From an uncultured Prevotellaceae bacterium (lineage in GTDB: Bacteria; Bacteroidota; Bacteroidia; Bacteroidales; Bacteroidaceae), in NCBI GenBank assembly GCA_947166305.1, contig CAMVDV010000007.1, positions 20,982 through 84,981 of the forward strand: 64,000 nucleotides of DNA, written 5' to 3'. The notes below the pieces were generated by a model. The model was not told where the DNA came from. It saw nothing but the letters and a program-made list of their open reading frames with translations, and searched no databases. Shown here piece by piece: positions 24,092 through 32,111 of this stretch. The position numbers were made by a program, and so were the translations under genes. The number at the start of each line of letters is the position of its first letter. Position 1 is the stretch's first letter.

Positions 24092-25678
24092 ATGGATGCA
24101 AAGCAGACAATCGAAAGTGGCAAAGCCATCCTTGGCATAGAGCTTGGCTCCACACGCATCAAGGCTGTCCTGACTGACCAAGCGGGCAAACCCCTCGCGG
24201 CAGGTGCCTTCGAGTGGGAGAACCAATTGGCCGACGGCCTGTGGACCTACAACATTGACTCCATTTGGGAAGGGCTGCAGGCGTGCTATGCAGACCTCCG
24301 CAAGGACGTGGGCAGTCGGTATGGCTGCGAGATAGAAAGCCTTGCCGCCATGGGCTTTTCGGCGATGATGCATGGCTACATGGCTTTCGACGAAAGGCAG
24401 AAGATTCTTGTCCCCTTCCGCACTTGGCGCAACACGAATACTGGTCGTGCCGCTGCCGAGCTCTCCAAGCTCTTCGACTACAACATTCCTCTTCGATGGA
24501 GCATATCGCATCTCTATCAGTGCATCATCGAAGGAGATGAGCACGTGAAGGATATCAGGTATCTGACCACGCTGGCCGGGTATGTCCACTGGCAGCTGAC
24601 GGGTGAGTTCGTGCTGGGCGTGGGTGATGCCTCAGGTATGATACCTGTTGACCCGGCCACGAAGACCTACGATGCCGCAATGGTTGAGAAGTTCGACCGC
24701 CTCGTTGCTCCCAAGGGCTATCCGTGGAAGTTGTCGGACATCCTGCCTCGGTCGCTTTGTGCAGGCGAGAGTGCCGGTTTCCTCACTGCCGAGGGAGCCA
24801 AGCGCCTCGATGCCTCCGGCCATCTGAAGCATGGCTGCCCCGTTTGTCCACCAGAGGGCGACGCCGGCACAGGCATGGTAGCGACGAACGCCGTAAAGCA
24901 ACGGACGGGTAACGTCTCGGCCGGCACGTCGTCGTTCTCAATGATAGTGCTCGAGAAGCCGCTGAGCAAACCCTACGAGGCCATTGACCTCGTCACCACG
25001 CCCGACGGCTCGCTCGTGGCAATGGTACACTGCAACAACTGCACTTCCGACATCAACGCCTGGGTTGGGCTCTTCCGAGAGTTCCAACAGATGCTTGGAC
25101 TTCCGATCGACACGAACGAACTGTACAACAAACTCTTCAGCAAGGCGCTCGAAGGCGATGCTGACTGCGGAGGACTGATGGCTTTCAACTACGTCAGCGG
25201 CGAGCCCATAACGGGCATGGCAGAAGGGCGTCCGCTCTTCGTCCGCTCGGCGAACGACAAGTTCTGCCTTGCCAATTTCATGCGTGCCCAGCTCTATGGG
25301 GCTATCGGCGTGTTGAAGCTCGGTAACGACATCCTGCTGAAGGAAGAAAAGGTAAAAGTGGACCGCATCACAGGTCACGGCGGATACTTCAAGACTCCGG
25401 GCGTGGGTCAGCGCATACTGGCGGCAGCCCTGGGTTCGCCCATCTCCGTTATGGAGACCGCCGGCGAGGGAGGTGCTTGGGGCATCGCACTGCTGGCAGG
25501 ATACCTCATCGCAGGGAACGGCCAAACTCTTGCCGACTACCTCGATTCGCAAGTCTTTGCCGGCAACACAGGCACTTCGGTGGAGCCGACCGCCGAAGAC
25601 GTCGCCGGATTTGAGAAGTACATCGAGACCTACAAGCGGTGCCTTCCCATCGAGCAGGCTGCTGTCGAGCACAAATAG
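24092..25678 (+). CDS. FGGY-family carbohydrate kinase, probable L-ribulokinase
   Basis: About 528 aa. LGIELGSTRIKAVLTDQAGKP is the N-terminal phosphate loop of FGGY kinases, GTSSFSMIVLE and the C-terminal ATP-site stretch GHGGYFKTPGVGQRILAAAL are also present. Its place after araD and araA makes it the ribulokinase of the operon, although by sequence style it is closer to xylulokinase-like FGGY proteins than to classical AraB. The ORF track starts at a GTG (24086) overlapping the araA stop; the ATG at 24092 is preferred. A 22-bp repeat array follows its stop. Confidence 0.93.
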   Translation: MDAKQTIESGKAILGIELGSTRIKAVLTDQAGKPLAAGAFEWENQLADGLWTYNIDSIWEGLQACYADLRKDVGSRYGCEIESLAAMGFSAMMHGYMAFDERQKILVPFRTWRNTNTGRAAAELSKLFDYNIPLRWSISHLYQCIIEGDEHVKDIRYLTTLAGYVHWQLTGEFVLGVGDASGMIPVDPATKTYDAAMVEKFDRLVAPKGYPWKLSDILPRSLCAGESAGFLTAEGAKRLDASGHLKHGCPVCPPEGDAGTGMVATNAVKQRTGNVSAGTSSFSMIVLEKPLSKPYEAIDLVTTPDGSLVAMVHCNNCTSDINAWVGLFREFQQMLGLPIDTNELYNKLFSKALEGDADCGGLMAFNYVSGEPITGMAEGRPLFVRSANDKFCLANFMRAQLYGAIGVLKLGNDILLKEEKVKVDRITGHGGYFKTPGVGQRILAAALGSPISVMETAGEGGAWGIALLAGYLIAGNGQTLADYLDSQVFAGNTGTSVEPTAEDVAGFEKYIETYKRCLPIEQAAVEHK

Positions 25679-25743
25679 ACGGAAACCGCCAGGGGCAGAC
25701 ACCCACCGCGGAATGCGACGTGTCCGCCCTTGGCATTCTGCAA

Positions 25744-25823
25744 CACCGCACGCGACGATGCCAATCGCCGCACGCGGAGATCAGCAACGCCGCACGCGGA
25801 GATTCTCATCGCCGCACGCGGCG
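25744..25823. repeat. 22-bp tandem array A6 (CGCCGCACGCGG type)
   Basis: Four units at 25744, 25766, 25788 and 25810, exactly 22 bp apart, core CGCCGCACGCGG. Located 66 bp after the stop of the arabinose-operon kinase and ending GCGTTTT. Confidence 0.9.
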
Positions 25824-25904
25824 TTTTCTGTCCCCCTGCAGTGCATTCTGCATCAAAGCACAATAATTTTGATTTCTTAATTTTGAATTTCGGATTATAT
25901 TGTG

Positions 25905-25912
25905 TACCTTTG
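25905..25912 (+). promoter_or_regulatory. -7 box of the DUF2723 gene
   Basis: TACCTTTG (then CA), 48 bp before the ATG. The leader at 25926-25955 is the AT palindrome ACATTATATAATATATTATA. Confidence 0.75.
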
Positions 25913-25959
25913 CACGCGCTTTTATACATTATATAATATATTATATCACGTTATAAGGG

Positions 25960-28900
25960 ATGAGACATTTCAGACTTATCGACAACCTGATGGGGTGGCT
26001 CACCTTCGCCATTGCAGCCTACGTCTATTGCAGCACGGTGGAGCCCACGGCGAGCTTTTGGGACTGCCCCGAGTTCATAACCACAGCTTACAAGCTGGAA
26101 GTAGGGCATCCACCTGGGGCACCCTTCTTCATGCTCACCGCCAACCTCTTCACGCAGTTGGTCGATGACCCGACAAAGGTCGCCCTCATGGTCAACATGA
26201 TGAGCGCCCTCTTCAGTGCAGCCTGCATCATGTTCCTCTTCTGGAGCATCAGTCACTTGGCACGCAAGCTCGTGGGCAAGGACGGCAGGGTGCAGACCCT
26301 GGCACAGCTCATCACGGTGGAGGCCAGCGCACTGACCGGCGCACTGGTCTATACCTTCAGCGACACCTTCTGGTTCAGCGCAGTAGAGGGAGAGGTCTAT
26401 GCCTACAGCAGCCTGTTCACTGCCGTCGTCTTCTGGCTGATGCTCAAGTGGGAAGACCATGCCGACGAGCCTGGCAGCGACCGCTGGCTCATCCTCATCG
26501 CCTACCTCACGGGTCTCAGCATCGGTGTGCATCTGCTCAACCTGCTCTGCCTGCCTGCCCTCGTGCTCATCTTCTACTACCGCAAGGTGAAGAATGCCAC
26601 CACCAAGGGCGCACTGCTCTCGCTGGCAGGCAGCGGAGTGCTCATTGCCGCCGTGCTCTATGGCATCGTGCCAGGCATCGTCAAGGTGGGCGGATGGTTC
26701 GAGTTGCTCTTTGTCAACACCCTGGGTATGCCCTTCAACACCGGCGTCATCGTCTACATCGCCCTGCTCACGGGCACAGTGCTGTGGGCCATTTGGGAGA
26801 CCATCCGACAGGAGAGCCGCATCCGCATGACGGTGTCCTTCCTGCTGAGCGTGGGAATGCTGGGCATCCCCTTCTACGGCTACGGCTGGAAGAGCATTGC
26901 CTGCGGCATCGTAGTGCTGGCCCTGCTCTTCGTGGCACTCGGATGGAGGAAGGACGGCAAGCACGTCGTCACAGCTCGCCTCATGAACACCTCGCTTCTC
27001 TGTATGCTCATGATCATGATAGGCTACAGCTCCTATGCCGTCATCGTCATCCGTAGCGCTGCCAACACGCCCATGGATCAGAACTCACCCGAGGACATCT
27101 TCACGCTGGGCACCTACCTGAGCCGCGAACAGTACGGCGACCGGCCGCTCCTCTACGGCCCTGCCTACACCAGCCAAGTGCTGCTCAAGCCCGACGGCAA
27201 CTACTGTGTGCCCGTCAGCGAACAGGGTGCACCCGTCTATCAGCGCAAGGAGAAACAGACACCCGACGAGCCGGACCGCTACGAGCTGCAGCGATACAAG
27301 ACAGACTACGTCTATCAGCAGAACATGCTCTTCCCCCGAATGTACAGCGAGGCACACGCCGGAGCCTACGAGAGCTGGATGGGAGGCGTGAAGGGAACCG
27401 TCAAGACCTATGAACGCTGCGGCGAGATGGTGCAGATCAAGACGCCTACACAGCTCGAGAACCTGCGTTTCTTCCTCAGCTATCAGGTCAACTTCATGTA
27501 CTGGCGATACTTCATGTGGAACTTTGCAGGCCGGCAGAACGACCTGCAGGGCAATGGCGAATGGGAGCACGGCAACTGGATTACCGGCATTCCCTTCCTG
27601 GACAACATACGCCTGGGCGACCAGAGCAAACTGCCAAGCGAACTGCGAGAGAACAAGGGCCACAACGTCTTCTACTGCCTGCCCTTGCTGCTCGGACTCA
27701 TCGGCATTCTCTGGCAACTCTTCAAGAACGACGGGGAAGAGCGCGGCGAGGGAGAGAAACAGTTCGGCATCGTCTTCTTTCTCTTCTTCATGACGGGCCT
27801 CGCCATCGTGCTCTATCTCAACCAGACTCCCATGCAGCCTCGCGAACGAGACTATGCCTATGCCGGCTCATTCTATGCCTATAGCATCTGGGTGGGCCTC
27901 GGTGTGGCCGGAATCGCCTACTATTTGCAGAAACTGCTTCGGAACGACACCGTTTGCGCCGCACTCAGTTGCCTCTGTGTGCTCGTTCCTCTGCAAATGG
28001 CGGGACAGACTTGGGACGACCACGACCGCTCCGGCCGCTACACCTGCCGCGACTTCGGCCGCAACTATCTCGAGTCGCTGCCAAAAGGCAACTTCCCCAT
28101 CATCTATACTAACGGCGACAACGACACCTTCCCTCTCTGGTATGCCCAGGAGACCGAGGGCTTCCGCACCGATGCCCGCGTCTGCAACCTCTCATATCTG
28201 CAGACCGACTGGTACATCGACCAGATGAAGCGCCCTGCCTACGACTCCCCTGCCGTGCCCATCCACTGGAGCAGGCTGCAATATGTGGCAGGCACCCGCG
28301 AAGGAGTCACCGTCCGGCCGGGCACTCTCGAACGCTTCATCGAGTCCTTCCAAGGCGACCCCGCCGAGCTGCGACAGCTCCTTGGCGACGATCCCTTCGA
28401 CCTCCGCAACATCATCGACAAATGGGTGCTCAATGAGAACCCAGACTTGCGCTTCATACCCACCGACAGCATCGTGCTCACCGTGGACAAGGAGGCTGTG
28501 CGGCGAAGCGGCATGATGATAGCGGCCGACAGCATTCCCGACAAGATGCACATCAGCCTGAAGGGGAAGCGTGCGGTCTACAAGAGCGAAATGATGATGT
28601 ATGAGATGATGGCCCAGTGCAATTGGGAGCGTCCGCTCTATATGGCTATGACCGTAGGGCCTGAGAACAAGGCCACCGTGCAGGACTTCTTCGTGCAGGA
28701 GGGTCTTGTTTACCGCATCACACCCTTCAACACGGCGAAGAGCGGAAAGAACATCGACACGGAGAAGATGTACGAGAACCTCATGACGCGCTTTGCCTTC
28801 GGCGGCATAGACAAGCCCGGCATCTACCTCGACGAGACGGTGATGCGTATGTGCAGCACGCACCGACGCATCTTCTCGCAGTTGGCGCTGAGGCTCGTGC

Positions 28901-29334
28901 AGGAGGGTAAGCTCGACAAGGCCGAGAAGGTCGTGGCAAAGGCTGAGCAGGCCATCCCGTCGTTCGCCGTGCCTCACAGCTTCAGCAGCGGCTCTCTCGA
29001 CATGGCTCGCGTGTGGGCCACCCTCGGGAAGTACAAGGAGGCAGGCGACATCGCCTATCCCGTGGCACTTCAGGCCAAGGAATACCTCGACTGGTATGCC
29101 GCCTTGCCCGACAACATCCTGCGCATCAGCGAGAAGGACTGCTACTACTATCTCTACCAGATGCACTCGGCGCTGGGCATCCTGGAGAGCACTTCCAACC
29201 CCAAGACACAGGAACTCTCCAAACAGCTCGACCTCTACAACCAGCTCATCCAGGGACGTCTCTACGGAAGCGTCGGCATGAGTCAGGCTGAGCCCGAGGC
29301 CGAGGAGTATGAGGAGGACTCCGTGGAGGAGTGA
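25960..29334 (+). CDS. DUF2723 multi-pass glycosyltransferase-like membrane protein
   Basis: 1124 aa. The N-terminal half has about ten to twelve membrane helices and the DUF2723 signature VEPTASFWDCPEFITTAYKL with GHPPGAPFFMLTANLFTQL. The acidic loop residues near FWDCPE resemble the catalytic Asp of GT-C protein O-mannosyltransferases. The C-terminal part is soluble with TPR-like helices (DKAEKVVAKAEQAIPS). Family members are thought to glycosylate secreted proteins from lipid-linked sugars, an idea by fold rather than by assay for this protein. The next gene, a deacetylase, starts 15 bp later. Confidence 0.92.
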   Translation: MRHFRLIDNLMGWLTFAIAAYVYCSTVEPTASFWDCPEFITTAYKLEVGHPPGAPFFMLTANLFTQLVDDPTKVALMVNMMSALFSAACIMFLFWSISHLARKLVGKDGRVQTLAQLITVEASALTGALVYTFSDTFWFSAVEGEVYAYSSLFTAVVFWLMLKWEDHADEPGSDRWLILIAYLTGLSIGVHLLNLLCLPALVLIFYYRKVKNATTKGALLSLAGSGVLIAAVLYGIVPGIVKVGGWFELLFVNTLGMPFNTGVIVYIALLTGTVLWAIWETIRQESRIRMTVSFLLSVGMLGIPFYGYGWKSIACGIVVLALLFVALGWRKDGKHVVTARLMNTSLLCMLMIMIGYSSYAVIVIRSAANTPMDQNSPEDIFTLGTYLSREQYGDRPLLYGPAYTSQVLLKPDGNYCVPVSEQGAPVYQRKEKQTPDEPDRYELQRYKTDYVYQQNMLFPRMYSEAHAGAYESWMGGVKGTVKTYERCGEMVQIKTPTQLENLRFFLSYQVNFMYWRYFMWNFAGRQNDLQGNGEWEHGNWITGIPFLDNIRLGDQSKLPSELRENKGHNVFYCLPLLLGLIGILWQLFKNDGEERGEGEKQFGIVFFLFFMTGLAIVLYLNQTPMQPRERDYAYAGSFYAYSIWVGLGVAGIAYYLQKLLRNDTVCAALSCLCVLVPLQMAGQTWDDHDRSGRYTCRDFGRNYLESLPKGNFPIIYTNGDNDTFPLWYAQETEGFRTDARVCNLSYLQTDWYIDQMKRPAYDSPAVPIHWSRLQYVAGTREGVTVRPGTLERFIESFQGDPAELRQLLGDDPFDLRNIIDKWVLNENPDLRFIPTDSIVLTVDKEAVRRSGMMIAADSIPDKMHISLKGKRAVYKSEMMMYEMMAQCNWERPLYMAMTVGPENKATVQDFFVQEGLVYRITPFNTAKSGKNIDTEKMYENLMTRFAFGGIDKPGIYLDETVMRMCSTHRRIFSQLALRLVQEGKLDKAEKVVAKAEQAIPSFAVPHSFSSGSLDMARVWATLGKYKEAGDIAYPVALQAKEYLDWYAALPDNILRISEKDCYYYLYQMHSALGILESTSNPKTQELSKQLDLYNQLIQGRLYGSVGMSQAEPEAEEYEEDSVEE

Positions 29335-29349
29335 TAAAACCGGACTTCT

Positions 29350-29964
29350 GTGTTCATCGAGCAGCCTCCAAGACTATTCCGCTGGTTCTATCCCCACGCA
29401 CTGTGGAGGATAGAACCCGAGCGGCGGGCTGTCTATCTCACCTTCGACGACGGTCCCATCCCTGAGGCCACACCCTTCATCCTCGACGTGCTCGACCGTT
29501 TCGACGCAAAGGCCACCTTCTTCATGGTGGGCGACAACGCCGTGAAGTATCCACACTTGGTGGACGAGGTGAGAAGGAGGGGACATCGCATCGGCAACCA
29601 CACCTTCAACCACCTCTCGGGAGCACGTCACACGCCATGGACGTACCTCTCCAACGTGCTGAAGGCCAACGAAGTGCTCCACACCGACCTTTTCCGGCCA
29701 CCGCATGGATGGATAGGTATGGTGCAATACCGTGTGCTCCGATACTGCGGCCTGAAGGTGGTGATGTGGGACGTAGTGACGCGCGACTACAGCCGCCTGC
29801 TCACGGCCGACGACGTCGTGAACAATGTGAAGCGATACGCACGCCCTGGCAGCATCATCACGCTCCACGACTCGCTCAAGAGCATTGACAAGCTCAAACA
29901 TGCCTTGCCCGAGATTCTGGTATGGCTGAAGCAAGAAGGATATGAGCTCGGCATTATTGAATAG
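29350..29964 (+). CDS. Polysaccharide deacetylase (NodB domain)
   Basis: 204 aa, GTG start. Ordered carbohydrate esterase 4 motifs are visible: motif 1 YLTFDDGPIPEAT with catalytic and metal Asp, motif 2 HRIGNHTFNH (HxxxH metal ligands), motif 3 LFRPPHGW and motif 5 IITLHDSLKS. The family removes N- or O-acetyl groups from peptidoglycan, chitin-like or other surface sugars; the substrate here is unknown. No signal peptide is seen, only an amphipathic N-terminus. It overlaps the following queG-like gene by 23 bp and follows DUF2723 closely, suggesting one operon. Confidence 0.93.
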   Translation: MFIEQPPRLFRWFYPHALWRIEPERRAVYLTFDDGPIPEATPFILDVLDRFDAKATFFMVGDNAVKYPHLVDEVRRRGHRIGNHTFNHLSGARHTPWTYLSNVLKANEVLHTDLFRPPHGWIGMVQYRVLRYCGLKVVMWDVVTRDYSRLLTADDVVNNVKRYARPGSIITLHDSLKSIDKLKHALPEILVWLKQEGYELGIIE

Positions 29965-30898
29965 CAACGCAGTCAAAGCCCAGGCCAAACGCTTGGGCTT
30001 TGTTGCATGTGGACTGGCTCCGGCAGAGCCCGTGGCTGAGCCTTTTGCCGCACACCTGCGGCGGTGGCTGAGCCTGGGCTACTGCGCCGACATGGACTAT
30101 ATGCGCCGCAACGTCGACAAGCGCCTGGACCCCAGGCTCCTCATGCCCGGCGTGCGCACCATCGTGAGCCTTGCCATGAACTTCATGCCTGCCCGCTTCC
30201 AGCCCGCCATCAGCCTTTATGCTCAGGGAAAAGACTACCACGACGTCCTGCGCGAACGTATGTTCCGCCTCATGGCCGACATGGGTCTGGAGGGACGCGC
30301 CTTCGTCGACACCGCCCCCGTGCTGGAGCGCTACTGGGCATGGCGCAGCGGAGTGGGCGTCATCGCCGGCCCCGGCGGCTTCATCAGCGTGCCGAACTGC
30401 GGACCGACCGTCTTCCTTGGAGAATTATTCCTGACGGAGGAGGCAGACAAGTATGATAGCCCCCTCCCCGCTCCCCCTTTGGGGGAGTGCCTCATTGCCG
30501 CTAAAAACACTTGCCAATTCAACGAGATTGAGGCACTCCCCCAAAGGGGGAGCGGGGAGGGGGCTTTTTGTCCTGCCCTCACCCCCGAGGGCCTCGATGC
30601 ACGACGGTGCATCAGCTATCAGACCATCGAGCACCGTGGGCCTTTGCCCGACGGGTTCCGACTGCACCAGACCTTCTACGGATGCGACCGCTGCCTGCGC
30701 GCCACGCCCGGATTTGCCGAGGCTAAACCCACTGAAGAGCCTGACTTCCAGCCAACTGACGCGCTCCTGGAGATGACGCCCGACGATTGGTTCTCGCTCA
30801 CGGTGGAGCAATATCGGAGCCTCTTCAAAGGCTCTGCCGTGAAGCGCGCCAAGTATGAAGGCCTCATGCGCAACATCGCGTGCTGGCTCAGAAAATAG
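29942..30898 (+). CDS. queG: QueG-like epoxyqueuosine reductase, degenerate and carrying a palindromic insertion
   Basis: 318 aa. The N-terminal B12-binding half (KRLGFVACGLAPAEPVAE, FVDTAPVLERYWAWRSGVGV) and the tail GSAVKRAKYEGLMRNIACWL are clearly QueG, the last enzyme of queuosine synthesis in tRNA. However, the first iron-sulfur motif (normally CxxCxxCxxxCP) is replaced by a 108-bp palindromic element encoding SPLPAPPLGECLIAAKNTCQ and more. The second reads GCDRCLRATP, lacking its third Cys, and the usual GWxGKN loop is GVIAGPG. The frame is intact but the enzyme is probably inactive or changed. It overlaps the deacetylase gene. Confidence 0.85.
   Translation: MSSALLNSNAVKAQAKRLGFVACGLAPAEPVAEPFAAHLRRWLSLGYCADMDYMRRNVDKRLDPRLLMPGVRTIVSLAMNFMPARFQPAISLYAQGKDYHDVLRERMFRLMADMGLEGRAFVDTAPVLERYWAWRSGVGVIAGPGGFISVPNCGPTVFLGELFLTEEADKYDSPLPAPPLGECLIAAKNTCQFNEIEALPQRGSGEGAFCPALTPEGLDARRCISYQTIEHRGPLPDGFRLHQTFYGCDRCLRATPGFAEAKPTEEPDFQPTDALLEMTPDDWFSLTVEQYRSLFKGSAVKRAKYEGLMRNIACWLRK
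30458..30565. repeat. 108-bp palindromic mini-element inserted in queG
   Basis: Perfect 37-bp inverted repeats (30458-30494 and 30529-30565), beginning AGCCCCCTCCCCGCTCCCCC, flank a 34-nt loop. The 108 bp equal 36 codons and contain no stop in the queG frame. It is the longest and least decayed copy of the CCCCCTTTGGGGG element family in the window. Confidence 0.93.
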
Positions 30899-30976
30899 AC
30901 TTTCTCCCCCTCGCGGCAGCGACATTTCGTTCCTTCTTATGGCTTGTTTCCACACACTCTGCACGGCTCTCCCACA

Positions 30977-31040
30977 CGTCGCAGCCGGAGATTGCAAACG
31001 TCGCAGCCGGAGATTGCAAACGTCGCAGCCTGCGTTTTTT
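30977..31040. repeat. 22-bp tandem array A7 (CGTCGCAGCCGGAGATTGCAAA type)
   Basis: Three units at 30977, 30999 and 31021. The first two are identical over the full 22 bp. Located 79 bp after the queG stop and ending TGCGTTTTTT. Confidence 0.92.
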
Positions 31041-31097
31041 CACCCCGCTGCCGGTGGCAATCATTCGGCAGTGCAGTAGGCTCATTCTCTGGGTAAA

Positions 31098-31290
31098 CCC
31101 AAATCGGTCATTAGAATTTTAGTCAGCGTGCATTTCTTCTTAGAGCAGGTTTTCGTCTTATGTAAGGGAGCAATGCGGGCATTGTGACCGCACATAAGGC
31201 GGAAAGATGCCAAGAAGAAATGTGCGAGGAATAAAATAGAAGTTCTTAGATTCATATCTTTGAGTCCTTCGTTCTAATGACCGATTTGGG
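31098..31290. mobile_element. 193-bp MITE-like element with 19-bp TIRs and GTAAA target duplication
   Basis: Terminal inverted repeats CCCAAATCGGTCATTAGAA (31098-31116) and its perfect reverse complement (31272-31290). Both ends are flanked by the direct repeat GTAAA (31093-31097 and 31291-31295). Inside are further inverted pairs, CATTTCTTCTT / AAGAAGAAATG and CTTATGT / ACATAAG. No ORF. The structure is that of a non-autonomous transposon that would need a transposase elsewhere in the genome. Confidence 0.9.
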
Positions 31291-31381
31291 GTAAAGCAAT
31301 CCCCCATTCGAGCACCACGGGAGGACGTGTCAAAATACCAATATAGATACAATAAGACTTCCTCTCTCCACTCGTAGCACG

Positions 31382-32101
31382 TCAGCCCAATCCGATATGG
31401 CTGAGGAAGCGCCGGGAGTCGCAGTTCATGATGAGCCCTTCGGGGAACTCCGTCTCCTGCAGGAGCGGTCGGAGAAAGTCAAAATTCCCGATGGAATGGG
31501 AGAAATGTGCATCGCTCGAGAGGATGACGGGCACTTCGTATCGCTTGCAGAGGCGCAGGATTTCGAGGTTGTTGGCGCGTGCCGACAGCTTCTTCCGGAC
31601 GGGGTTGAGGCTGCTATTGTTGATTTCGAGCAGTGTGCCCGTGTCCTTCGCCGCCAGGACAATCGGTTCGAAGAGGAGGTCAGCGGTGCCGTCGCCCGGG
31701 TGAGAGATGATGTGTGTCCACGGATTGCGTATGGCGTTGATCATGCCCTGGGTGTTCTCTTCGATGCTACCCCCCTGCCAGCAGAGCGCATGGATGCCGG
31801 CGATGCGCACCTCGAGCAGCGGATAGATGGTCTCATCGAGGTCGAGTGTGCCCTTGGTGTCCAGTATGTTCAGCTCGGCACCAAGCAGCAGTCGGAGGCT
31901 TCCCCACTGCCTTGGCACCACATGGAGGTTGCGGAAATAGATGGGATGGCAGGTGCCTGGGATGCCCGGAGCGTGCTCCGTAATGCCCAGAACCTCAAGG
32001 TGTTTCTCCTGAGCCGCTGCCACCATCTCCTGCAGGGTGCTGAAGGCGTGACCGCTCATCACGGTGTGCGTGTGGACATCAAGTTTCGAGTCGTAATTCA
32101 T
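31382..32101 (-). CDS. PHP-domain phosphatase/phosphoesterase (YcdX-like)
   Basis: 239-aa metal-dependent hydrolase of the PHP family. The first metal motif is LDVHTHTVMSGHAFSTLQEM, followed by LGITEHAPGIPG, the conserved His region HIISHPGDGTADL and the late motif SSDAHFSHSIGNF. YcdX-type proteins bind three zinc ions and hydrolyse phosphoesters; the physiological substrate is uncertain. It is the last gene of the minus-strand group dapB-lepB-wbqC-rluA, 10 bp after rluA, and probably co-transcribed. The MITE lies beyond its stop. Confidence 0.92.
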   Translation of the reverse strand: MNYDSKLDVHTHTVMSGHAFSTLQEMVAAAQEKHLEVLGITEHAPGIPGTCHPIYFRNLHVVPRQWGSLRLLLGAELNILDTKGTLDLDETIYPLLEVRIAGIHALCWQGGSIEENTQGMINAIRNPWTHIISHPGDGTADLLFEPIVLAAKDTGTLLEINNSSLNPVRKKLSARANNLEILRLCKRYEVPVILSSDAHFSHSIGNFDFLRPLLQETEFPEGLIMNCDSRRFLSHIGLG

Positions 32102-32111
32102 AGTTCGCAGT

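Noticed and set aside
25630-25936. Several 60-135 aa ORFs with RRTRRSATPHAEI-like peptides
   Set aside because: They translate the 22-bp arrays; the same peptide style appears at every array in either strand, so it reflects repeat DNA and not a protein family.
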